This document shows, piece after piece, positions 48,343 through 59,680 of a DNA stretch of 64,000 nt. The notes below the pieces were generated by a model that did not search any database, was not told the origin of the DNA, and worked only from the letters and a program-made list of their open reading frames with translations. The DNA is from Zopfochytrium polystomum. Lineage: Eukaryota > Chytridiomycota > Chytridiomycetes > Chytridiales > Chytridiaceae. A program made the position numbers and the translations under genes. The first letter of the stretch is position 1, and each line of letters begins with the position of its first letter. The stretch is from NCBI GenBank assembly GCA_025765615.1, contig JAIVFJ010000053.1:56001-120000 (forward strand), given 5' to 3'.

Positions 48343-49315
48343 GATGGGACGAGTCGAAGTGGATTTCTCGCTTTCTCGCTCGATGGGGGTCGCACCAAGA
48401 AGGGGGGGCTCAGGAGCGGGAGCGGGGGTTGATTGAGAGAAGGGTTGTTGTGCTCTCTGGGTCCTCGTGGCTTGCCTTTTTTGTGTTCGACGAAACGGCT
48501 CTGGCTAGTGGACTCTATTGGTGGCACTCTGTGTGTGGCCCAGTCACCGGTTACAAAAGGGATCCGAGTTGCAACAGTGCCAGCCTCGTTTTCGCACTGC
48601 CCCTCACACCCGTGCCACGAGCGAGCGAGACTCGCGTCAGGAGGGACGACAGCAACTGCAAAATGGCAGTGCGGCCCGCTGTCGGGTTGGCTGCCAGAAA
48701 GTCGAAATGATGTAGTAAATTTGGTGAACGGCGGTATTCACTCGCAATCCATTTTATAGTCAGGGGTATGAACTCATTCCACCCAGCGCAGCCAACATTG
48801 CCGAACTCGTGGGCGTACAGGTAATGGAACAAACACCAGCCCTCCACGATAATCTCAATCGGCTTGTTTTTATTTTCCTTTTCAACGAAATGAATGAATG
48901 AATGATGAGATTCGGAGGGGAAAAAAAACACACGGCGGCAGCTCTGCATCTTTCTATCTTTCTGTCGCTTCGGGCTATTCCATTTTTTTTTCTTTGACTC
49001 ACATTGATCGCCTGATTGATTGACTCGAGTTGGTTGTTTGTTCGCGTCAAGAAAAGAAATGGAAGAAAGAAGAATCTTCGCGTTGGTCGGAGGACTTTCC
49101 TGTTTGTTTTTTTTCATTTTTGTTTTTGCCCCTTCCTTATCGTTTTCCTCTCTGTCTCTCGCCCAGTCCAGCTTTCTCGCGCTCAGCCGTTTCCCCGCTC
49201 TTTTTCCCTTTTTCCTTTTCGTTTACCGTTTTTTTCCCTTTCTTCTTCTTCTTCTTCTTCTTTTGTTTTTTTTTTTTTTTTTTTTTTTCTCCTTCACCTG
49301 AACAAGGAACAACCA
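48343..49315. other. intergenic, no gene recognised
   Basis: Spacer with CT/TTC runs and a T22 tract around 49268-49289. Frames encode only Phe/Lys-rich low complexity. No supported gene. Confidence 0.45.
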
Positions 49316-51480
49316 ATGTGCACCCCGCTTCAACAACGAACAGCTTCAGCACCCCGACCCGGACACGCGCCACTGAGGCACCCCCGTCTGCCTGCAGTCC
49401 ACCGTCAGCCCCCAAAGCGCTGGAGGTTCAGCTTCGACCTACTCGTCCTCGGTCGCGCCGTCGCCCTTCCTCTCGGCCCTGGAGGGACGCAGCATACCCC
49501 GTCTGGCCCACACCTTTGTTGCTGGAGGCCGTCAGGTCAGCGGCTGCTGCGACGGTTGAAAGCGGCAACCGCAGCCGCGACGGCTGCGCAGCCGTCGACG
49601 ACCGTTCGTCGGCGGTGACGCTGGCGGCCGCGTCCGCAGCGGCGACAAGCTTCACGGCGGCGGCTACGGCTACGGCGACGGCTACGGCGATGGCCACGGC
49701 GTCCAGCAGCTGAGCAGGCGGTGGCGCGGTTGGCGGCGGAGTCTGACGACGTTTCCAGCTCCTTCGAACGGCGTCGTCGTCTCCTCGTTCGCGGTCGGCG
49801 GCAACACGCTTTCACAGTCATTGAAGCACGCACACGCTTTGCCAGTGTAACGCCGTTCTTTTGGAGAGTGCTTTGGAGTTGGTTCGCCGGCCGTCGTCTG
49901 CGGGCATCGCAACAGACTTTTGAGCAAGCTTCAGACGCCGCCCTCGGCAGCGAAAAAACACCCTTGCTGTCAGGTCCCGGTGGCCTCGGATCCACTTCTT
50001 TACCTTCCAGGTGAGTTACTACCTCTCGATTCACGCGTTTCTCACTCCCGTCCACTCATTCTATACAGGGATCGGTTGTCTGCTCTCACACACGGCTGCA
50101 AGAATCAAGGACGCGCACAGGGAACAAGCTTCGAACCAAGATTGAAGAGATTTGGCCAGCCTTGAGCGCGAATTTGAGTCGTCGGTGAGAGAATGGGCGC
50201 CATCGTTGCTTGAGCCAATCTGCTGACACTCCCTTAATGAAAAAAAAAAGGTCGAGAGCCGCTACCAGGATGCCAGGGATTCGTTTTCTGCGACTCTCTC
50301 GGCGAGTGTCCGGTGCCGCCCACGAGACAATTACGGCGTTCGAGTCTGGTCTCGTCAGCTCCTGCCGCGGCCGCCGTTGCAGTTGATGCGATTGTTGGTG
50401 GTCCTGTTAAACAAATCGCGACAGCTGCAGCGTGGCAAGCGGCGGCCAACCACGACGACTACCCCCCGCGCCAAGCTTTTGGCCATTGTGCAGAAGAAAA
50501 GGAAGTGGAATGCGCTCAGATGGTCGACTCACCTCGATGATTTGGTGGGTCCCCTTTGCTCCCTTTTTCCGTTGATTTTTTATAACATTTGGTGGCAAAA
50601 AAATGAACAGCTGTGGAACGAGCCTCGTGCAAGCGAGGTCCGCCCGGCATTTGAAGAGGAGATGGGCACGCGAGTCAGAGTTTATGAATGAGCTTATTGA
50701 AGACTATGTTCAAGGAACGAGGGAGGATGCAGGTGTGGAAGAGTTGGACTTTTGTAGCAGGACAAGCACTCTATTCTCGTCGTTCTTCCTTACTCGAGCC
50801 GCGATGGACGAGCCCGCCGGACCCTGCCCTCCCCCGCATCCAGCAGGGCGTCCAGCAGGGCGTCCAGCCCCGGGCCTGCGGAAGTACAACGTGAATGACA
50901 TTGAAGAGGAGCGCGTCGAAGAAGAAAACTGAAGTTGTGGACGGCTGTGGCGAGCGTGATGATTGGCGCGGAGACAGATGAAGCCGCAGGCTTGACCCCT
51001 GTCGAAGAAGCTGCTTTCGAGAACGCGCCGTGCGCTGCTGCCGTCGATGTCACCTCCGTCTCGGCCGCCGCACAACCACCGCCGTTGAGACCGCTGCTGT
51101 GGGCACGGATGCACCTTCTCCTTCTGCCTGTGCTTCGGCCGCTTGCGGATCTTTGAGTGTTTCGCCGCCCGCCAGAACCTTGTCGCTCTCAGTTCGAACA
51201 GTTCTGGTAAGTTGGGGTCTTTTTCTATTCCGTACCTTCCGCCCCAATCTTTCCACTTCGACGAGGCCGTAACCAACAATTTCCTGGAATGCACTACAGG
51301 TCCCGCCGACTGAGCCATTGCATACCGCACGCGTTCAAGGCTGCTTTCGAACGCAGCCTGTTGAAACGAGGAACACGTCAAAGACATTCTCGCAAGGCCT
51401 AAGTCTTGGGGTGACCTCAGGAAGCACAATCAGATCTCTCGACTTGCCACTCGTTCCTGGACTCTTCTAGTAAGTCACGA
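49316..51480 (+). other. probable multi-exon gene, product unrecognised
   Basis: Good splice signals and coding-like segments suggest a plus-strand gene, but I could not assemble one frame. There is a GTGAGT donor at 50010, an ACAG acceptor before 50069, and a GTGAGA donor at 50185. Exon 50069-50184 encodes helical sequence (AARIKDAHREQ in one phase, KIEEIWPALSANL in another). Later pieces include EFMNELIEDYVQG (around 50680-50720) and a PAGRPAGRPAPG tandem near 50840. An indel inside 50069-50184 is possible because the two natural-looking halves lie in different frames. No domain can be named. Confidence 0.3.
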
Positions 51481-52434
51481 ATCAAACGAAACATTTTGTT
51501 CCTTGCCGCTTAGTGCGAACGCCGGCGGTGCTGGCCAGTTTTGACAACCTCGGACTGGTACGTGGAGACTTGCTTTGCTGTGCTTTTTTTTCGTTTACTT
51601 TTGTTAACATTTGCTAACATCTGTCCTCGTTTCTTCTTCATTGTCCGCAACACTCCATGACTATTGCCCGAGACAATGGCCCAAACTAAATTTGCACTGA
51701 GCTTCCTCGTTCTGTGCAACGCGACTGCTGGCAGCTAAGTGCATGCTAATGCCCAAAAAGGTTAACCTTGGTCCCTTCATGATTAGCTTTGCCGCAGCAT
51801 AACAACGTGTGTGAGAGGCACACCTGGACAACTGGATTCGTACGGAAAAAAAGAGCCGGAGAGGGCCGAAATCGATGGCGATGGCGGTGGCCGCAGTGAC
51901 GGTCGGTGGTTGACGCAGAGCACGGAAAAAGGAGTCTTCTGACTCCCTTTTTGGCTGTGCTTGCGTAATGCGCCAAATATGCGTCCGCGTTGTTTCTGTC
52001 AACAACGCTTTTCGTTTCTCTGTCGATCGTGTCCTCGTTTCTTCTGTGAGTGAGTCAGTGAGCTCGTTTGCCCTTCCTTGGGCGCTGCATCCAAGAAGAA
52101 GAAAAAATCGGGGCTTTTTCTGTCTGGGCCGCCCGCCTCCGGAGATCGAAGCTACACTGCGCACCTTCTTACGAATCGCAACCTCTTCAGAACTGCAGCT
52201 GCGCAAAACGGCTCAAACTGAGAAGCTGTATAAAAGTAGAAAAGGTTCCATCACCGAGAAAGAATGACAAAGTAGACAAGCGAAAGACGTGCTTAGTAAC
52301 GACAGGTATGATGATTGCATCAGCAGGCCAGACGCAAAATAGAAACACCCATCCATAGGAACTCATACACAGATAAACCTTCCTACACCGACCACCCCAC
52401 AGCTCAAACTCCATCATCACTCGCTCACAAACCA
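51481..52434. other. intergenic, no gene recognised
   Basis: About 1 kb with short frames only; nothing with family similarity or spliceable continuity was found. Confidence 0.4.
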
Positions 52435-53605
52435 TGCTGCCCATTTATCTTGTTGTGGACAACAGCACACCCGCCAGCGTTGACCTGTGCAATTCGATTT
52501 TCTTTTGCGCGCTCGAGGCATCTTCTCCGCGGTCCGGAACTTGTTCATGAGCCCGCCACCCGACTTGGACGTGCTTGACGGACCGTCCGCGTTGGGTTTG
52601 CCCTTGCTCTTGAACGGATTCCCACGGGGACGACTCTATTTTACGTGACGGTTGCGGACACGATGGCGTCAGCCTCCGACGACGGCCTTCGACCAGGGGG
52701 GGCTTAGGGGTCTTGGCGGGTGCGGACTCGGGCGGACTTTGCGGGCGCTCCGGTGTACCCGTTTTGGGAGTGGTGCTTGTCCTTCAAGAGTCTTTTTCTG
52801 GTACGGGCGAAGGGGGCTTTGCGACGAGAGCGGGCTCCTTTCAGGGCGGTCCTCGACGGCTTCGTCGATGTCGACGGCCTCGTCTCGTCGAGGGCGCTCT
52901 CGTCCAAGGCGTCGTCGTCCTCGAACAAGTACTGTATGGTGCGGCGGTAAAGTGAGAGCTCCGATCGGAACTTGCCCTTGCTGCAGTCGGCCTAGCAAAG
53001 AAGAAAGATTGCGGAGGAGTCCGGTTTGTTGCTCAGCCGAAGATCTCGGTTGGATGCGCGCACGACCACGACACTCACCGGGCTGAGTTTCTTCTGGCCA
53101 CCGCAGACGGAGTAGCAGCCCTTGACGGGTGCTCCTCATAGTGGTTGACGCGCTTGGTATCCTTGTCTTTATTGCGCTCATACTCATCCTTGTACGCCTC
53201 CTCCACAAACTTTTGAGCCGCCTTTCTGTTTCGGTGGTGGGCCTTGGGGACAACCCCGAGCGACCAGGTCAAGCGCCCCGAGTAGCAGCATCCCAGCAAA
53301 CCTCAGAAACGAGGATTTACCTCTGCCAAGTTCTTGACGCCAATCACGCCGGCAACACCAAAGCCCACGGCTCCGATGGTGCGCGCTGACGGTTCGATGA
53401 TGCGACGGTAAAGACCGGTGACCCAGTCCGTGCGTAACTGAGTCTGATGGTGCGGCCGGATGAGGAGAGCGCCGGCAGCGGAGATGCAGGGGATTGCCCG
53501 TCTGCTGCGAGGGGTGCTGCTTGCGCCAATGGTAGCGCGCTGATGGAGTGCGCCAAGACGGCGGCGGCTGCAAGGCCGCGGAAATAGCCTGCTGCTGAAC
53601 TTCAT
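52435..53605 (-). pseudogene. paralogue M: secreted-protein gene with several frame breaks
   Basis: Minus-strand copy of the gene at 54703-55883. It starts MKFSS at 53605. A signal-peptide-like GLAAAAVLAHSISALPLAQA lies in a different frame from both the ATG and the following GLYRRIIEP...GVKNLAE. A donor after GCAGAG (phase 0) matches the paralogue. The second exon carries HHRNRKAAQ and DEYERNKDKDTKR, then a one-base difference before the GCYSVCGG-like region. The third exon starts GCCGACTGCAGC, with YLFEDDDALDESALDE in one frame and DEAVDIDEAVED then SPLSSQSPLR in another. The C-terminal block corresponding to KHVxVGGGL also changes frame. At least four frame differences from the paralogue make this look like a pseudogene, unless the assembly is indel-rich here. 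Function of the family is unknown. Confidence 0.55.
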
Positions 53606-53720
53606 ATGCTGTTGGAAGATATTGGCACCGCTTGTGGCCCAAAAGGGAATGGGGAGAGTTTTATCATCGTGGTCGGAGCGAATTGCTATCTTCAGTTTTC
53701 GCTCACTGGTTCCACACAGT

Positions 53721-53824
<104 letters not shown>

Positions 53825-53972
53825 TCTCTTCTCTCTGTCTGGCCCATGGCTTTTTCTGTTTGGTGGAAACCGGCCTTGCGTTGCTCTGTCCATCGGGCGA
53901 GTACGCGTGTGCCGCGGCCTGGATGCAAGTCTGTTCGCGAAAAAGAAGAATTAGAGCGGGCTGAGCACACGG

Positions 53973-54130
<158 letters not shown>

Positions 54131-54702
54131 GCGTAATGAATCATCCAAAACTGGCAAGTAAATAATCGGGTGTGTCTGCACTGGACTGGACGCGTGTGCA
54201 TGTGGCACTTCGCGCAGAACACGCACGCTTATCGGTAGAAGTTTTGCGCCTTCTTTCCCTCGGTCTCGGTCGGCTGTTGTTCGTAAAGAGACAAAAAGGC
54301 TTTGCTTGGCCTGCGCCACGCCGTCGCCTCACTCAGACCGCTCGCAATTAAACTACAATGTATTAATTAATCCTGGACCGTAAACAGCGATTGATGTTCA
54401 AGACAGGATAAATTATTGTCTGACACGACCCGCAGAAATGTAGTTCGAAGCCGGACTTTGTGGGGAATAGCGAATCCGCTGTGCTATGGCGGCTCTTTCC
54501 TTTAGTTCGTGCAGCCGAGAGGCTGCGGATTCCCACCCGTGTCTCGCTCTTTCTCAAACCGGTGGTGGGCGAAGCACTCGCTGGGATCTCAAATAACGCG
54601 GAAAAAGTTGGGGAACAAGACCGAAAAAAAAACGACGAAAAATTGCTTGTCGTGCTCTCGGTGCTTCTACTGGCCTGGCTGGTTCAATTCAAACTGAAAC
54701 GA

Positions 54703-55883
54703 ATGCAGCTCCACGCAAAGAAGACGGCCTCTACTGTCCTTGCCGCCGCCGCTCTGCTGATACACTCCCTCGCCGTCGCGCTGCCGATTGCCGTCTTCGA
54801 CGCGCCGCTGGCCGCGGAATCGCCCGCGTCGTCGCTCCTGGTCGATTCCTCCCCCGTCTCGGCGGCAGCACACCCGGCTGGCAACGCTCTCGTCTCCAGC
54901 TTGTACCGCCGGGTCATCGAGCCCGTCACAGGAACGATTTTGGCCGGAGGCCTGGCGGTCGCTGGGACAATGGGCGTGAAGCAATTGGCCGAAGTGAGAG
55001 CTACAAGAGGATCTGCCCTTGTGCGACTCTCCCGTTCAACACCAAATCTCTAACCCTACCAAACCGCCCCCCCATCAGGTGCACCATCGAAACAGAAAGG
55101 CAGCGCAGAACTCTACTCAGGAGGGATACAAGAACGAGTACGAGCGCGACAAAGACAAGGAAACCCGGCGGATCAACTACTTTGAGGCGAAACCTGGGAA
55201 CGGTTGCTACACCGTCTGCGGTGGGGAAAAGGACTCACACGTTGGTGAGTGCATTGAAACGAGTAGGCGCAACGACGCAATCTCTTACTGCGAAAGATCG
55301 CTCCTTTCTTGGTTTTTTCCACAGGACCGACTGCAGCAGGGCAAGTTCCGATCCGAACGCTCCATCTTCCGACCGCGCCATCAAGTACCTGTTTGAAGAC
55401 GAGGACGCCTGGGACGACAGCGACCTCGCCGCCGACGAAGCCGTCGACGTCGACTACGCGGTCGACGACGCGCTGAAAAAGAGCCCGCTCTCCTCCCAGA
55501 GCCCTCTCCGCACGCCCGTACCAGAAAAAGACTTCTCGAACGCACCAACACCACCCCGAAAAAGTACCGCGGTGCCCCGGCGGCGCCGGCGGCGCCGGCG
55601 GCGGGCGGAAAGTCCTCCACGCCCTCCGGGGCCTCTGCAGAGGCGCCGGCCAAGGCACCCGCCGCGGCGGCGGCGGCGGGGAAAAAGTCGTGGAACCCGT
55701 TCAAAAAGAAGGCACCCAAACCCAGACGAGATCAAGCACGTCACGGTCGGCGGCGGGCTGATTGGAAAGTTTACGCTGGCGGAGAAGATGCGTACGCGGG
55801 CGCAAAGGAAGATCAATACGCATATCGATGCGGGCGGGTGCGTTGTCGTGCACAACAAGATCAACGTGCAGTACGGGCTGTGA
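54703..55883 (+). CDS. paralogue P: predicted secreted protein, disordered middle, conserved C-terminus
   Basis: Unrecognised. The start MQLHAKKTAST opens a signal peptide with hydrophobic core TVLAAAALLIHSLAVALPIA. Then come a Ser/Ala-rich stretch, LYRRVIEPVTGTI and a Gly/Ala hydrophobic segment ending GVKQLAE, followed by a phase-0 GTGAGA donor. Exon 2 (from about 55079) encodes VHHRNRKAAQ, EYERDKDKETRR and GCYTVCGG. Exon 3 (from about 55325) encodes YLFEDEDAWDD, DEAVDVDYAVDD and SPLSSQSPLRTP, a Pro/Arg/Ala-rich region, and the C-terminal KHVTVGGGLIGKFTLAEKM...VVVHNKINVQYGL. Frame continuity from exon 2 to exon 3 needs a one-base adjustment. The exon 3 start (DCSRASSDPN) looks frame-shifted compared with paralogue M (DCSKGKFRSE), and the frame is recovered by a second change before AIKYLFED. 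Secretion is inferred from the N-terminus only. Confidence 0.55.
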
Positions 55884-58800
55884 GGGTTCAATGAAAAATC
55901 GTTTACATTGTTCCTTCGGGAGAAGCGGGCTTTCCTGTCGAGTGTTGCTTGCGTTAGCTGTCCTTCCTGTTCTAAGCACTTTCAAAATACTATAATCGTT
56001 TTCTTTTCCAACTGCTGCACTTTACCCCAACAAACTTGGTAAAACCCAACTAATCATTCTTTCGTTGGCCATGCAATACTGCTCTCTGCTATCAGTCGTT
56101 GGGGTTTTGCCACCTGAGTGCAATCTGTAGAAAATTGGCAGATAGTTCTTTTTGGGCTCTTGAGTTGGGGCTAAACGTCCTCTTTGGGACCCGCCGCAAA
56201 CTCATCTCCCAGTGCAAGTCGGTTAGAAGCCTGCTGCGCGATGGACCAAGTATAGCGGTGGCTTCGTTTCCCCGTGTCGCAAAGTCCCAAAAACTTTCAA
56301 TGAACGGATTGATGCATTTAGAGAAGCCCGAGGCTTCCCATGACAGCAAAGGTAAAGGGCTGGCAGATCCACATCTTTGACGTGCTTGGGCATTGATGGT
56401 TGCAAAAGGCGGCAACGTTGCGTCACTGCCGTCCGAGCCGGTGAGAACTTTGCCCCGTGTGCGGTGACTGCGGTGACGCAAATCCACTTGACAAACGCGG
56501 TTCTTTTTTTTTTTATTATTCCACGGAGCTGAAGGCTGTGTGACGGGAAGAGTGAAATGCCACGCAGGATTGGCAGAAAGCCAAGAACCTTGACAGAACC
56601 AAGTACGTTGCTGCAAACAGGCCACCCTAGCTGCTAACACGCTGGGAAGGAAACAGAAAACAAGACAACTGTCAACAACAAGGGAACAAAAACTCGACAA
56701 CAAAGAGAGGAGGAATAAGAAAGGTTGGGGCCTGGGCCCTGTGGAAGTGTCAAAAGACAGCGGAAAGGTGGGGTGTGCAAGAGTCGGGAGGCAGAGAGTG
56801 CAGAGCAGCGGAAAAGCAGAGTGAGAGAGAGACAGAATCCTCAGTGTATGTCTGGGGGTACAGGATGCGGAGGTCCCAGGAGAGTTGCACACGGAGGTGG
56901 GTTGGAGACAGTGACAGCACCAAATCCAGAGGGTGCCAAGAGCTGGTCGAGCAAGACCGAGGTAGTGTTGCCACCAGGCAATGGTGCCTTGTCGCGAGAG
57001 GAGCCAATCAGGTAGACAGTCATTGTCTATGTCTGCAAAGTGGAGGTGGTTGAGGCTGCGGAGAGGCAAGTAGCGCTGGCAGCCAGCTGCTGGGTGGGAG
57101 AGTGCGAGGAGTCAGGAGTGGAGGGCAGAGCAGGTGGAGTGGGACTTTCAGTGGGGAAGGTGGAGGAGGCGTAGCAGGGCTGCCAGATAGAGAGGGCGGA
57201 GTGGTGAAGAAGTGGTTGGTGGCTGCGCTTGTCAGAGGGTTTAATGCTGTGGTTGCGTTCCCAGTCGATGGTCTCATCGCAGCGAGGGCGCCATATGATC
57301 TGATGGAGTTGAGAAGAAAGTCGTCAAAGATATGCACGAGGGCAGTTGCAACATTGTCGGCAGGGAAGGTTTCCCGACTGTAGAGGATATTGTAAAAGGC
57401 TTGAGGGATGATGCCGAAGAAGGTCAAGGAAGTTGAGTGGTACATCTTCAGAAAGGGAAATTCAGGAAGGTCTACCCAAAAGGGAGCATGGGAGTGAGGA
57501 GTGGGATGTGAGGGATTGGATGGAGAGCACGTGGCGAGGGCAGACGTAAGCGAATTTCAAAAGCAAGGTAGTATGAGATTCCTAATCTCATGGGCCATTG
57601 AGCTGTTGAGGTCTCTTCAAAAGCTCTTCCTTGGCTAGTTCATTGATTCAGAGCATACATAGAGTGTAGTATTAACACCAACACCAGGTTACTGGCCTTA
57701 GAACCAGGAGTTCCCCATCATTGATGACTTGTCCTTTCCCCACATATCCACTAGACTATGAGATGAGCCTTCAGAGATGTAGAGATCTCATAGTAGGCTT
57801 TGTGGGCAACAGGGCAGAGGAAATTGTGAGAAAAGTCTCTGCCTCACAAGATCCATTGGGGTAAACGATAGGGGAACCAGAGGTAGAGGCGAGATTGTGC
57901 GGAAAGGGATTCAGTAAACAATTGGAGGTGGAATTTGGGGCGATGTGAAGCAGGAAGCATATCAAAGAGGGAAGAGGGGCAGATGCCAGAATGAAGAACC
58001 AGAAAGGGTGGACTCCCAATGAACAGAAGAAAATGAGTCACAAAAAGCAGAAGCAAAGGAAAAATTGGAAAGGCCTAAGGTGAAATTTGTGCTGATGAAG
58101 ACAGCAGAGTTGTCGACGAAGTTGACTGAGGACTGCTGTCTCACCAATGAAGGCTGCGGCTGGCAGGACGGTCTGGGAGGATGTTGAGGTGGCAAGCTAG
58201 CTGATCAGCTGCCTCGTTGCTGGTCGAACCAGGTGGCCGCAGGTCCAGACCACTACTGGGGGAGGTCCAACGCACAATGAGAGGACCTGCCCAACCAGGG
58301 CCCAGAGGGAAGCAAGTGGTGAGCGGAGGAGAGAGCTGAAGGTAACGAGGAGAGGATTGATGGGCGGGGCCTACACCAGCAGATAAATATGTATCACTAG
58401 ATTAAACCTCCCCTTCCATTGACGGCCCTTTGGCCCCATCGCATGGATGCTACGCACGCACCAAAATGGGGCGCTTTTCTGTTGTCCTTCAACAATTTCA
58501 GTATGACCGCAGGGACGCACGCGCCGTGGGGGGCGCGAATCGTCAAGAACCCTCGACCTCGCGGCGGGGGCGATGTTTGCCACACCTTCCAAATTTTTTT
58601 TAGGGCTCGGAGGGGGGGGTTTTTTTTTTTTTGAATATATCTGCTCTTGCCATTACCATTTCAAAGGATATTTCTTTAGTAATTGTCATTTTCAAACAAA
58701 TTTACAACAAACATCATATCAAATTAACTGTAGGTCCATCCAGAAGCAGATGAAAACTGTTGGAGTAGTCAGTTTTGAATGGGGGGTTTTCTGGGTAAAC

Positions 58801-59149
58801 CCACTATTCTTATCATTACATTGCAGATTGTTGGGTGATCACGAGCATCTGTTGATTGGGCAAATCTTGTTCTTCTGCATTGATTGCACGTACCCAAGAT
58901 GTTTCTCTTTAAACGTCAATTCCTTTAGTTTCGTCCAAATTTCCAGACTTTCAGTGCGCATAAGATAAACTTCGGCAGCCCCAAAGAAAAAAGCCCATTT
59001 TGATGAAGCATAATCAAAAAAAAATTGCTTATTTGCCACTAAAAGTACCACATGCGCATTGCCGAATCTCATAAGGATTTGTTTAATATTGAGAAGCTTT
59101 CCTGACTCCGTTGCTTGGCGAGCATTTCTGTTTTTTAGGAGGGTGAGCG

Positions 59150-59194
<45 letters not shown>

Positions 59195-59680
59195 CCTGTG
59201 CACTGCTAATGGCTTGGCAGATCCGCGGGGAAAAAAAATTCAGCGAACCACAAGGGGGCTCATGCCTGATTCCAGGCAGGGGCAAGGTAGAGAAGGGCCT
59301 CCCAACGCCACAAACAACCTACTCATGAAGACGCCCTGGACAACAATAATTTTTTTGGTACGGCGCCAAATTCGTTCATCCTTTTAGAAGAAAGCAGTGG
59401 GAGTAACGAAAAACATCAAAAGAACAACCAAAAAAAAGGAAAAGAAAAGAGTGATTCCTTACATGCAGCAAGCACAAACACAGGAACAAAAGTGAAAGGA
59501 GGAGTGAGAGAGAGTGAGGGAGTGAAAGAGCGAGGGAGAGAGCGAGTAGAAACAAACGAGAGAACCAAAAAAGCAAGATAAAAAAGAAGAAAAAAAAAAG
59601 AAAAATCCCTCAACCCCCCTTGTCTTATGACACAAAGAGTGTTTGTCGCATCCATGAACCCCTTCCCCCTTCAAACGCCT
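55884..59680. other. no confirmed gene; AT-rich tract with coding-like minus-strand fragments
   Basis: Lower GC than surrounding genes. Minus-strand pieces look like decayed or unspliced coding sequence: FNILYSRETFPADNV-like and HIFDDFLLNSIRSYGAL around 57250-57440, VYLIGSSRDKAPLPGGNTT near 56960-57020, SAVFISTNFTLGLSNFS near 58060-58120, and MRFGNAHVVLLVANKQF near 59040-59080. They do not join into one frame and I recognise no family. T and A homopolymers occur at 56500-56520, 58620-58632 and 59150-59191. A decayed transposable element or an indel-damaged gene are both possible. Confidence 0.35.
59150..59191. repeat. A42 homopolymer
   Basis: Forty-two consecutive A on the plus strand. Could be a retroposed poly-A tail; no target-site duplication was identified. 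Confidence 0.9.

Noticed and set aside
56092..57069. 325-codon open frame on the minus strand
   Set aside because: Low-complexity Leu/Ser/Pro/Cys content with no domain; better-looking fragments lie in other frames of the same region, so it is probably not the true reading frame.
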